Positions 1 through 13,500 of a stretch of 64,000 nt of DNA are shown here, in pieces. A program made the position numbers and the translations under genes. This DNA is from Apostichopus japonicus (Eukaryota > Echinodermata > Holothuroidea > Aspidochirotida > Stichopodidae). Position 1 is the stretch's first letter; each line of letters starts with the position of its first letter. The stretch is taken from the NCBI RefSeq assembly GCF_037975245.1, contig NC_092566.1, forward strand, positions 15,716,001 to 15,780,000, read 5' to 3'. The notes under the pieces are model-generated. The model saw only the letters and a program-made list of their open reading frames with translations. It searched no databases and was not told the origin of the DNA.

Positions 1-1220
1 CATACGTCATATTCCTCCCGACACCTGTTGTGTCTTTGTTGTTTCACCTGTGTAAAGAATGAGCCTAGCAATCGTCCCCGCATCGATTGAAGGGTGTAGC
101 CTTTGAGATTATGGACGAGACTAGTCATCGATATTTCCACAGTACTTACATAATTTGGGAGTTACTTTTTCCCTTTTATGTCCATTCTTTGCTTTTCTTA
201 TATTTGTTTTGTTTTTTTGCTTGAAATTATCACTTTTGGAATTGAAAGTACTGGGTGTGCCGCATATGATGCATTTAAGTAATACATAGGGAAGATGATT
301 TATCCATGATGTAGTTAACAAGAGTTTAGTTTGAATGTTTGATACAATAACTTTTTATGTATGACATAATCAGGGCTAGCTAGTATTAGAATTGACTGGT
401 TCTGCAATTAAGGTCAACTAAATGTACTTTAAGAACCAATTCAAGTTGCCATGTAGTGGGTGGGGGGGGGGGGGGTACTCAGATTAACAAAATCATGTCA
501 AGGTTTCTTTGCACTGGTCTACAGTATATATAATGTTATTTAATATTTATATTAACTGCATATCATAGGATAAATCGATAACTCGTCTGATCATATTGTC
601 AGAATTTTTCGACATTTTCCTAATGATTTGACATGTTACTATGTCAATTTTAAGAACTGTTATTATATTAAGTCAATTATGTTGGTCATACACAAAATTT
701 AATTATCCAATTATTTAATTAATGTATACATGATGCAGAACCTATTTTCCTTGCAGTTTGTATGAAATAGGACACTGAATAACCTCTTATTGAGAATTAA
801 CACAGTCTCTGTCTCTTTAATAAGATCGCCGAAGACTCAAGATGTACGGAACAATTTATGCAAATTTTTGTTTGTTTTTTTCGTCATAGTCCTCAAGCCT
901 TTCCATAATTTCATGCAATGCACTCAAAATGATTAATTTTCATCAAAATGATGTTGTTCTTTTCAAATTCTTCAGCTATGAATAATACGAACGTTAGTCA
1001 CCGCGGTTTTTTCCGTTCATATATTTTAGGACCGATGACTCAGACGCACTTAATGAAATCCTCTCAATCCTCAAACATTTCAGATGACAATATACTGTCC
1101 GTGTCATTCGATCATGAGGTAAATCCCAAGTGGTTAGATCGGGGAGGAGGGGGGGAGGGAATATTTGCGAAGCTTCTGCTATGTTCACTAGCTATGTGTT
1201 CAAACTGTTTCTTCAGTTTA

Positions 1221-1265
1221 ACTGGATCCAGTAATACTACAGATTGTACAAGCACTGGATCCAGT
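1221..1265. repeat. Two copies of a 12-bp perfect palindrome
   Basis: ACTGGATCCAGT occurs at 1221-1232 and again at 1254-1265, 33 bp apart. Each copy is a perfect palindrome. The sequence between them is not repeated. The function is unknown. Confidence 0.8.
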
Positions 1266-4200
1266 GGTATGACTGATTTCCTTTGTTTAATAATACTGGT
1301 GACCACTCGTTGTTTGCAAAGGGATGTGTCATATACAGTATACGTAATTTACCTTTCTTTGAGCAGAAATGTGTCATAGAGTGAGCTACCCATATTTCTA
1401 GTTTCACAATCTTGAACAAAACCTTCAAAACTATATATTACAATGCCTTGGGGTTCAATATACAACTGCATTATTTTGAAACTCCAAACTTACAAACAAG
1501 CTTATTTTCTTCACTTTCTTTCTTTCTTTTTTTCAAATTTTCTTCAAGATATGTATATACATGTGTCATAATTAAGTTCATGACGAAACGGGTCGTCTGA
1601 CTCATAGCGTGAGACAGAACCGAACTTGTATTTTCTGCGAGTTCTCCTGCCCTCGAGCTTATAGTCCTCTCATTGTTGATATGAATCGGGGATCATTGTC
1701 CTCAACATATATCTGTACTGTTCATTCCTAATCAAAGGGGAGGAATTTCTTTCCTTTAGGAACCTAGCAGTCCAGATTTGAACAAGCTGACATGAGTAAT
1801 AATCCAAAGGAACAGGATTTATATAGGAAAGTACTGTACTTTTGGGTGGAAGAATACCTTCTGTGTACATGTACAGTAGTATTATATGTGTTTAGTAGGA
1901 GTACAGTATGTCTTCCTTATACTGAATCTCTATATGTCAGTGTATGGAATGTATACAGCGCAGTAGAGCTATGAGAGTATATATATACACAGAGTAATTA
2001 GGCTAACCTATTAAGGAAACATGCAAGTGACATTGATAAAATTCTGTGAGTGAATATTAATGCGCTGAAAGTAAATAATTAACCTACTGTAATTCATATT
2101 TGAGAGATCTACTTGGAATGCATGGAACAGTATTATCACAAGTACTGCTGTAAATGTAGACAGGTTCTTTTTCTTCCTGGTACATGTAGTATGCTATAAC
2201 GAGTTAGACTAATACGGACTGTGTGCTCATCATGGATATCATGTCATTCCCATATGGAGCTCATAGTCTTATCTTAAAGGTATATAGTAAAATTTTTGTC
2301 AGTGATAAGTAAGCCTAGCTGTTTTTTTTTTTTGGTATACATAATCATTTGAACAGACAAGGAAAAAAAATATAATAATAATCCTTCTTTGCATTGGAAA
2401 GTTTATTTGTGCTTTAAGTGTGGGTAATTATGTAACCATTATTTTATATAACATATTACATTCCTATATATATTGAAAAATATAAAGTAGACAGGGGTTT
2501 TGGGGGGGCAGTCTTGTACTTTAGTTTGGAACGAAAATGGCTAACATGTGTTTCCTGTGCAATTAACGCTGAGTATTAACTTTCACAGGTTTTCAGATCA
2601 CCTTTTTTTTTTCTTCTTTTTTTTTTCTTTTTTTCTTTCTTCTTCTTCGTACAATCAGAATGAAATCAAGTTACCAATAGTACTATATTTGTAAATTCCT
2701 CATATTACATGTTACTGTACACACGCTATAAGTCCATTCAATAATTTATCTCTACTAGCTACGTATATAGCATCCATTATTTCTCAGATCCCAGATTTTA
2801 ATTATACACGAGGAGATACATTTCATACTATCTACAATTTCTTTAGGCAAAACCTTCTGTTTCACGTGTCCAGTAACGTTATTATAAACTCCTTCATCCA
2901 GAGAGATGGTGAAATTTATCTGTAGTTGAATTTCATATCCTCTTCAAAAGGAGAATGCCATATATACATATATACCACAGCTTGTAGTTAGCTGTAATAT
3001 AAAGTTAAAGAATTCCACTGGAGTGGAAAGACATTTGATTATCAATTTCGAAAGCACGTTTGACGTCATCGTGGTTAATTCCTCAGTCTGATGTAACAAC
3101 CACAGCTAGTCATTCTATACGGTTCAATGGATCAATCCACTGTCCTAGTAATCGCTTATTCCTTAACCGTTTTGTATCGGTTCCATTACAAACTGCACCA
3201 TTACAAAACCGCATGAAAACTTTAAACAATGAACATATGAAAACAGCTTAAGTTGACCATGTGATGCTGAAATCTTTCGCTGAGTATTTAAATAACAAAA
3301 GCAGGTAAAATTTAAACAATGACTTTTATTATGTAAAATTTTTGCAGTCGTCAGGGTTCTGTTTCGATTTCACCTGTAATATTTCAATTTGGTAATTATG
3401 ATATTACTAGTCATTGCGTCAACCAAACTGCCATCCGAAAGTAAAAGATGTCAATTGTCCTCGTTAATATGTTACCTGTCCAAATAACTAATTAATAATA
3501 AATAATTACATTTCATCTGGCTATTTCTCTTTCTCTCTCTTTGTTTAACACAAAGAGAGTTTCACAAAATTTGAACTTTCAACCTATTCCCATTTTACAT
3601 GCTATGGAGCCATGTATACAATACTGTAGCTACAGTATGTGTAGGTCGGCAGTTCACATTGCAAAAGTATCTATAGATGTACAGTGTACACATTAACCCA
3701 TGGATTCACATAAGTATCAAACAATAATATAAATATTGTATCATAAATAGTATGATCATATTTATAAAACATCCACAATAATATTGTTGCATGTAGTATT
3801 ACATGGGTAGAGTGATATATATATATGAAAACAATTATATTAATTTTTTTTTTTTAATATTACAGAAAACATAGTAATGTACAGTATGCCAGCATGTGAA
3901 CCTGCTGGTATATAAACAGTATTAGCCCACTCTGGTAATATACTGTACATTCTATTGCTCAACCCCCAACCAATGCCACTCCATGCCAAGTTCTAAAAAT
4001 AGATACTCCCCATTGACATCATAAGAAATTAATCCTGACTATCTGGTCGCCGTCTGCGCTATGATCCACATTGTGAAAATGGGAAATTGTGTTTCTATTT
4101 TTAGACCGCTGGTGGAAACGGTGATGTGTAAGTTTGTAAATTGGTACAGAATGAGGTCAGATTGTGATAGGTATGAGTCACGAATCATATCACTACTATC

Positions 4201-7200
4201 TTGGGAGGCTTTTTCTTTCTTAATATTCCCTCTTTTTTCTTCTTTTTTTCATATCGGATGAACGTACTTCTGTGGTTCATAAAACATTCATTATTGGAAA
4301 AATTCTTACGGCAGCTCTGTGTAAATAATAATAATATTGCGATGGGAAGGTGCAGTCGATGTGGCTTGCAGAAGTACTATCATATTAAAGAAAATATATA
4401 TATATATTTTTTTTCTTTTATGGTAAAAATTTTATCACTTAACAGAAAGTGTGGAATGTCATTTCATATGCTACATTGAGATTTGTGAATATTACTTCAC
4501 ATTATGCATGTACTCACTTGTACTCAAAATTGTAAAAAAATTATTTGTACAGGATTGCTATAAAATTGCTATATATGGGGAGGGGGGTGGGGGGGAAACA
4601 GTTTTTGTTCTTCAATTCCCAAAAAATATGTTAATTGAGAACTGGGTGCTTTTAAGAAATTAGAATAAGTATTAATCATTTCATATAGGAAAGGAGAAAA
4701 TAGCACTTGTGAACAATTTTACCTAGATGCAGCGACTTGTACATGTAGCATCACTAGAGGTGAAATGCAAAGAGATGTTTTTTTTAATGTAGAATCATGA
4801 ATAGGGGTGATAATAGATACAGTTAGTAACGAGGCTTAACTTCTTCCAGTCATACCAAAGAGTGACTTGTAACTCAAAGGAAAATACATTGTACACTATA
4901 CATATGAATATGGCCATGCAATTAACCGTAATACGCCACGGTTTGCAACTTATGTGCATGCAGTCCCCCATCATCAATTCTTGGAGACTTTTGCGTCGTC
5001 ATTCCGGCAGAGTAGATTAAACCGCAGGTGCCGATGCCATAAATTACACTAATTGGAGACTGGTCCTAGCCTGTCAGAGATTATTAGCTACAATTCACTA
5101 CATACAGAGCAATATAGATCTAAGAGAGCGATATAGCTATAGGACCGCATAGCGTATGCGTACAACACATAGCAAAATGCACATGAACGTGAACAATATC
5201 TACAATCCAATATGCATAGCGTACTACATCCTGGACACTATAGATATGCAGGGTTCGATCGTCTGCAAGCGTCACAAGTTTGGGTTACAGAGGCCCGATA
5301 CACGCACTGAGAATTGGAAGAATGTAATATGGGCTAATACCTCTAAGAGGTATCGGTATTTCTTTCAGAATATTGACAAAGGACACTGCTGGGCAATGCG
5401 GATTATGATGTGTAATCATGTCTTAACACTTTGCATTATATAAGGATACTGTATCTGCTGTGTAAACCTATGCAGAAAATATCATTCACCTTAAAGGCTT
5501 AGTGCTCGGCACATTGAAATTGATTGACTCCTTTCTTTTTCGTTGCTGAGTAAAGATTTATGTAATTAGGCTTTTGAAGCTGATTAAGTTTAATAGCAGT
5601 ACGGAAAATTTGAATTTGATTTGATTTAACTGGTGGTTAGTTACTCTCTTAAAATCTTTGGTTGAAACATGTGCCAAGCAACATGAATGTTAAAAGTCGG
5701 TCTCCAATGAAAATTTGAATCCGTTCCAAATCCCACGATACTGTACATCCTTGTAATATAGCTTGTGTTTGTCCTCCATTTACATCTCATGTTCGTTAGC
5801 CAACTCTTTGTTTAAAAAGGGGAAACGAGCCAAGGCAGCTGCTACAATCGGAAAGTGCTACGGATGTATTAGGGGGAGAAGAACAACAACACAAGCCTTT
5901 TTCGCAGTTCTGTTCCTAAATTTAACAATCCACTGATTTTTATAACACAGGGAAATATATGAAGAGCGGGTTATATTGATTGAGGAAAGTAAAAGGAATT
6001 CAAGGGGTATATTCCCTTTATAGTTATATATACAATTGTGCAAAAATGGGAAATTATCTGTCTATTGGAAGAAGAAGGAAAAATCTATATTTAGAAAGTG
6101 TGGGCTGCAGTTCTGTAACTGTGGGGGTAATTATAGTCATGTTGATGCATGTGCGTGTTGTGTGCTGTGTTTTCTTTCTTACTTTCTTACTTTACGAGTG
6201 TATTTACAGGAAATATTGCTGGTTAAAAATCCCTAGTGTAATACGTACCCGTATGCTTTGAAGTCCAATTGAGTTTTAACTTACATAGCATACAGCAAGG
6301 TCATCTTCTATATATATCGTGTGGAATTTCGTTTGTTAACTTCCTGCGGGAGAAATACATATAAGGACCTCTCAAATCGTTTTTTGGAATCGACAAAGAA
6401 ATTTATTTTTTTGTAAATTTTCAAACAAAGGCATCTGCTTACCGTTGAGCATATTGGTTAGAAAATCTGTGAATTTCCTTAGATTTTTAAATTTGATGCA
6501 TATTAACGAATGCTTTTGGAAGCCTATGGTGTGTTTCCCCCTTTCTGTAGTGTTTTGCCAAATTTGCCATAATTTGTATATACGTATACAGTAATCTAGG
6601 CTAACTCTGCGGTCCCTGGTTACCACTATAAAGTGCTAACCTGACTAGTGAAGGTTTACTCAATTAAGCCATTACATGCATCACACAAATGGGGGAGGAG
6701 GGGGGGGGGGGGTGGAGGTCTTAAAACTGGTAATTGTCGGTACCTTTTAACGTCTGTCCCATATGTTATATGCAAATTAGGTTTAAGGCTTGAAAAGGTG
6801 CATTGCATCCATATGCAGTGAATATCTTTTTGGCCTGTGGATGTATGAAAATAAGGGTAAGAAGATATCTAAATATCTGTGGTGACTCAATGTATTACTA
6901 TGATTGCACACTGTATACAGTATAGTTCAACAAATTAATTTTATGTCCTGGATTTCACTGGGTGCATGTGTTCAGAAATATGAAAATCATCTTCCTGTTA
7001 AAATAACACAACAGTTATCATCATGAAAGCATATATAATTTACCTATATTGCAAAAGTTGAAAGGCACCTTTTATACAGGTCAATCATGCCTTTGTTTTA
7101 ATTATCCTCCCTTTCTTCAGTACGAGCATGTGACTAATTAATATTTATCCAAACCCACATCAAATTTTGACAAGAAGACATACAGTCAGCTTAAATTTAG

Positions 7201-9344
7201 GTAAATGCAAATTGCAAGTCCTGAATCACTGTAGGTTATGAATAACTACGTCATTTACTATCCAAAAACCAATGAGGAAAGTGTAGTACGGTAAATTTAT
7301 ACGACCTAATTACGAAAATATATTATATAGATAAGCTTACAAGTGCAATCGTGAAAGAAACTGTTGTGATTTCGCAACAGGATATATTCCGTAATTGAAT
7401 GCTTGCATGGTTTCAGGAAGTGATATGTGAGGGTTATTACGTATATAAAGTTGAGGGTACGCTTATTTAGACAATGCAAGGAAGTTGAGGAGACACATGT
7501 GTCTAAGTATTGTCCCCCGACACACCCAGAGCGGAAAGAAGACGCTAGCAATTATTTAAACACAATAAAAACAAATTGTTTACCATACACGTACACGTTT
7601 TTTTAACTGATAGAAGGTTTAAAGGTAAATTAGCTTACAAGAATCATACAAATTGTGTACTAATTAGTCAAGTTAAACTTACAGAATCAATGCCACTTTC
7701 TGATTGTTTAGAGTGAATGTTAGACAATGCATGTACATGGGGGGGATCTTTGTTTCTGTTACAAATCATTTCCAAATATACCGTTAATAGCATTAGACGA
7801 TTATCGATTACAACCCGAATCTTGCGAACCGTCGTAAGTTATTGAGATTTATTCATCTCGCAACTCACTTGATCCGTCATGCGACTGCCAGCTACAGTCG
7901 AGTCGAGTATTTCCAAACGCTGAGATCCCAAAGTTGCTATTTTTAAACCTAGCTTTGAGAGATGTGCAATACTATACATTGCATCCCCCTCAGCATAAAT
8001 GAACACATGTATATACGTCATTCCCCACTGGCACATGATGAGCTGCATGTGTAGACCTGCACAGCGCATAACTCAACATTTTAAGTGACCCAGCACACGT
8101 GATTTACCGTAGTCGTACGGTCATGAAGGCAGAACTGCAGCTTATGCTCAGCATTCCTTCAATATGCTCCTCGATATATATACGCAAGCAAGTCACAAGA
8201 TGAAGGTTTAGTGACGTAGTCAAACTCAGCTGGATCCAAGAGATAAATTTACGAACTCTTAAATATCTTAGAAGATGAAGATGATCGTGCATATCAAATG
8301 CTATACATACAGTATATATATATATGTATATATATATAGCCCTGGAGGTAATTTATAATTGGTCCACAGCTTCAGGGGTCATTTTAGTGTGATGTCAAAT
8401 TTGTTTAACTCTGACAATTTAGTAATTTAAGAGTACCGTCTTTTTGATGATCAAAATGCAATCAGCAGCTGTATTAGTATCGGCTCTCATGACTTCTGCA
8501 GGTCATCGATGGACTTAATGTGAGAGGTTGAGAATTATTTTTGATTTAAAGTAATTGAGTCAAATCGAAACTGCCAATTTTAATTATTCTGAAAATATAG
8601 ATTGACTTTCATATAATGCTAGAAAGTTCTGCAACGTACTTCTACAGACTGTATCGTTGTCCATTTTTTTTTTAAAGTGACTTTAATAATTTATGAGCGA
8701 ATAAGCAAAATGGATTCAAAGCTACAGTTGATACGGTACCACAGTAAATTAATTTAAAGGCTGCCTTAATTTCAATTGTCAATTTAATTGGAACAATTAA
8801 GGTTTAATTAGAACACAAAGGTTCACTCAGAGTTTAAATATCGTGTGGTATAAATCCCAAACCCATCAGACTTGTTTTCTTTTTGGTGGTGGTACACAGT
8901 GCATGGAGACAAGAGTGTTGAAAGTATTTTATTGTTCTCTTTACATCCCTTTGTTTTTCATCAGTACTCTTAAATTATCACACATTTTTACATAATTAAC
9001 CCAATACTGCAACTTTTTTTTTCAATCTTATATATAATCCAGTGCTGTATGTAAATCCCAAACTGCATGAGACCCTATATATATACACTTATAATTAACT
9101 TTTAGAGCTTGACAATCAATTAACCAATTATTAATCCCTCATCTTGATCCAGATTAGACTTGGCTCATAAAGGATACCTCTCCCTATGTCACATCCTGTT
9201 TTATATGGATGGAAAAAATTATGGATAAAATTAATAGCATGAGTCATATACAGTATGAACGACTCCTTGGTGGCTGAACTTCCTGGCACAATGGAACATA
9301 ATTCCCATGTGCAGATACCGTCAGAACTATAATGTCGAGACTTG

Positions 9345-9570
9345 GAAGTATCACAAGACATTTTATATCACCATAAAAACATGGTTTTGAAATATTATAG
9401 GGGAAAAACCCCTAAAAATGTTCACACAGAAGTATACAAGACATTTTATCTGCCCATGAAAACATGACTTTGAAATGTTTCAGGGAAAACCAAGAAAAAA
9501 TGTTTAGACGGAAGTACGCAAGACATTTTACCACCTACCCATGAAAACATGATTTTGAAATGTTACAGAT
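9345..9570. repeat. Tandem repeat, about 83 bp x 3, diverged
   Basis: Three successive units start at about 9345, 9429 and 9511. Each begins with GAAGTA, then a CAAGACATTTTA block, then CCATGAAAACATG or CCATAAAAACATG, then a TTTGAAATGTT-like block. The copies differ by scattered substitutions and small indels. I see no coding potential. Confidence 0.8.
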
Positions 9571-10429
9571 TTTCATTTTACCCTTTTTTCTACATAATTA
9601 TGGTAATTACCTAAACGAAGAAGGAACTGATCTTATTTGTTTCATTGTGATACAAACTTTTTTTCAGGAACTTGTTTTCTACTTTCCCTTCCCTTTTCAT
9701 TTCATTTCTTTTCTTTCCTTTTTTTTATATTTTTTTTTTACTTCTTTTGATGTCATATGAAGTGATAATGACATCATGTTTATAAATAGTATCATTTGCC
9801 ACCCCGCTTATCACAGGATCGGCAGTTGATTGTAATATACAATTGTCAGCATTCAGAAACTAAAAGTGAAAAAAAAAAAAATGTTGCAATGAACACATGT
9901 TTGTGATAAAAGGTAATTATGTATAATAGCCAGGCATGCATGTGACTCGTTCAGAATAGCTGACATATGCAGTTACAATTGTGAAATGCTAGTTTCACTT
10001 GTAGATTGGTGTAGATACATTATAATATATAATTTAATGTGGAGATACTTTAGGTATATTCACCCACACTTGTACAGTTAAGCTGTGACACAGATCTCGG
10101 AGTGTTGGTTATTACTACTGTAGCATGCATAGGTTTCCTCTATGTTGCCTATAAATTGACTGTCTGAAGAACTGAGACAGTGTTCAATATGTCTCAGGTC
10201 AGAAATGCCCATCTCGTGGGAAAGGGAAATGGGGCCTGGAGGGGGAAGGGGAATGAGGGAAGACATTTAAAAGGTCAAAGGTTTAGAAAATGACAGAGTT
10301 GGAAATGTCTCTTGTTCTGATAAGAAGAAATTATACTTTAATTGTAGCAGCTGAGTGGAGACAGTATATAGTTGAGCTCCAACTTAAAGTGACCATGTGT
10401 AAAGTGACCATGTGTTTAGAACTAAGTAT

Positions 10430-10590
10430 TATTTAACCTAATGTAGTGTAGTTGGAACTAATGTAGTATAGTTTGAACTAATGCTAGTACTGTTTGAACT
10501 AGTGTAGTAAGTATGGTTTGAACTATTGTAGTACTGTTTGAACTTATTTAGTATGATTTTAACTTATGTGGTATAGCTTGACCCTATCTA
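10430..10590. repeat. Degenerate minisatellite, about 24 bp unit
   Basis: The motif (TAGTATAGTTTGAACTAATG) recurs about seven times with substitutions and length changes. It follows a 15-bp direct duplication (AAAGTGACCATGTGT) at about 10386-10417. Confidence 0.75.
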
Positions 10591-13500
10591 TTGTAAATGC
10601 ATGCATATATTCAGTTTAGTTCTGTATTTTGGTGTGTGATCCAGCTATTATATTGTATATTAAACTAGGTCACAGTTAAAGGGAGGATAGAAAACAATAA
10701 GCAAACCGTAAAGCATTTTTCGCTTAATTACTTCAGCACGGAATTATGGACCTTTAATGACATTAATCAGAATTCAATGTCACAAAATTATAAATTTCGC
10801 AGAGATATCGATATTCCAATACAAAAACATATATGTACATATCAGTTCAAGTTTGTTTGAATGTTCACCAACAAACTGTTGACAAGTTTCTTTGTGTGAT
10901 TCTAAAGTTTTTAGCATAAGTTCCATTTACGCAAGTATTGAAGCTGTAACTATTTTAAAAATAAAGTTGTGACATAGAGTGAGTATACCAAAATAAAACC
11001 TTGGCCAAGGTCAAATCTAAATTTGTGATGAAGGCTATCTCGTTAATCTACCTCCAACGATCTTGACACCCACCCCTAGGCTATTATTGTGCATGCGTAC
11101 GCCACTAAAGAAGACCTAGCATTGAAGTCAGAGATTGCTTCGTTGTCTTGGCAACTCGGCATTACTCAATCATGTATCACTGGTTTTAAGGGTTTGCTTT
11201 GATATTTGGTTTATTCTTCTTCTACTTTTTGAAACGAGAAAAAGAATCACGGACACATAGTTCACAAATGTGACGAAATACTGTCATCGACCAAAAAAGA
11301 TCGTAGCAATTAGTATCCAAAGAAGAAACCCCAAATTTTTAGTATTTTTTTTAGTTTGTTTTTTCTGGAGTATTCTATTTTGATCTTCATTGTATATATA
11401 TATATATATATATCTAAATATAGTTTATAATTGTAAAGTCAACACTTCAATTGAACATTGGCTATAGTTTGTTTCTCTCCTCGCTCATCCTATCTAGAGT
11501 AATAGATTTGTAACCATCTAGGGAAACCTCGCAATGTGTCTAAATATAACTTTGTTTTGGTGTGCAATGTCAATGTTCTAGAGAATGGTGTCACCTTTGT
11601 TTACTACACACCGCACGAGAGATGAAAGAGCTGACGTAGGTAACACAGCGTAACCCCGGACAAGGAAAGGATTCTTACGCAGGTTTTAGTTACAATCAAA
11701 ACAAAATCACTAAGTCAACAGATCATCTAGAGGCTTTTTTGATGGATTTCCAAAGTTCGTACGGTAATGTTTATCGTGATTAGACAAAGACAGGAAGTTC
11801 ATCAGAAAATGGAGCAAAAACAAAGAATGATTGAATGAATCAGGTATGCAATTGAGTATTGCAAAGTTCTTCTATCTAATTAATTTGCATTTGCTATGTC
11901 GGTCGGCTGTAGCTTTGCTATCAGTTTAGACTTGAGCTTAAATCGCAATCAATTAAAAATCATGTTAATTAGTTTAAACGGTCCTACAGACCTCTATCAG
12001 CATATTGGCAAATCTTTCAAAGTGGCAAACAAGTACAGCAGTACCGTGTCAATGCAATAATTTACCATCATATTTTTTTGCTAAGTTATGTGATAATGAA
12101 GGAAGATTTAGGGTTCGCATGAGATATTGGATGTCATATCCGATGAGTAATCCGATTGTAATTCTGATAGAGGGCGCTACAGTACCTGTATTTTAGACGT
12201 CTAACCAAACATCTTGTTTATGTACTGGGAGGTCAGAGGGGTTTCAATATTCTTGTCCCACTCCTCCAAGGTTAATTTAATGTACCATTATTCGCCTTTT
12301 AACGGCAGCGTGACATTTCTGAAAACGAGACCCACCCAGCCCTACGTAATCAAACGACCAAAAGGTTAAAGCAGATAACCAGAAATGTCGGCAGCGATAT
12401 GCATGACAGAGGCTAATTCTCTGGAAGCTTCCAGCGACTGATAAGAGGCCCACACAACAGCTGAACGGAGTTAATGAACCATCAAGGTACTCTGTTTTAT
12501 AGCTTCGGTAATTAATCAGGAAAGCCCAACAAATCTAGTCTCATAGACTTGACCTTTGGGGTTTTATCAGGATTGAAGAGAAAGTTCTTCTCGGCAAAGG
12601 TCACAGACCATACAAATGATAATATATAAAGTTCATTTATCGTGGTTGATAAATTTGTTAAGATAACCACACGAGGTAAAGATTATGTCACCCTTCTGCC
12701 CCCTCCCTGGGATCCTTCAAGTTGGTATCCCCCCAATTCCCTTCCAATCTTGTGAACATAATTGTTTCACATTCCGTAATTTACCTGAAACACATGAATC
12801 AAAGGCATGCACATTCTAATTGTAAGAAAGTGTGTTGGTTTTTTACTCAGACAAGTAAACATAGAAATTAAGGTTTTTTGGTCTTAAAGGTTGGATAATT
12901 ACAAAATTAAAGTACGTTGAGCTACAGTTCTGTTCTTTAATATGAGAACGGCTAATTTGAAGTACAATTGTTCAATTGTGTAATTGAACAAGTTCATGTT
13001 CAGCATAACACATCAGTCGATCTGTATACATCAATATACCTGTTCTGATTAACCCTAAATTTCTCCTACGTGCTTTCCCCGAATTATAGATCACCTACGA
13101 ATATTTCTGAATGAGTTTATATCAGCAGTTTCCTTTTAAGCCCACTGAATTGAAACTTGTAATATAAACATATTAATTGAAACTTATTAATTTGCCATCA
13201 TTGCTAGATGGTGTGTCATCGTTCCGTCATGCACTCACAGAATTTTTTTTTTTTTACGAGTCGACCGCATGCATATAGCACAGGTCTCTATCCATGCATC
13301 CTATTAAGCTGTACAATTTCAAACTACAACAGTCCAACAGATGATCGACCGAAGCAAGCCAAACAAACAAACTTATAAAAACCATAATTTATATCGTCAT
13401 AAATCTGTCCTGTCATTTTTGCTAAGATGCATTTACTCATTGCCCATGCAAAACGTAAGCTGTGTATCTTATAAAGCATGCTTCTAACTACCATTGACGA

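Noticed and set aside
948-1379. 143-codon open frame in the upstream region
   Set aside because: No domain, no splice context and biased composition including a poly-Gly from a G-run. Chance ORF.
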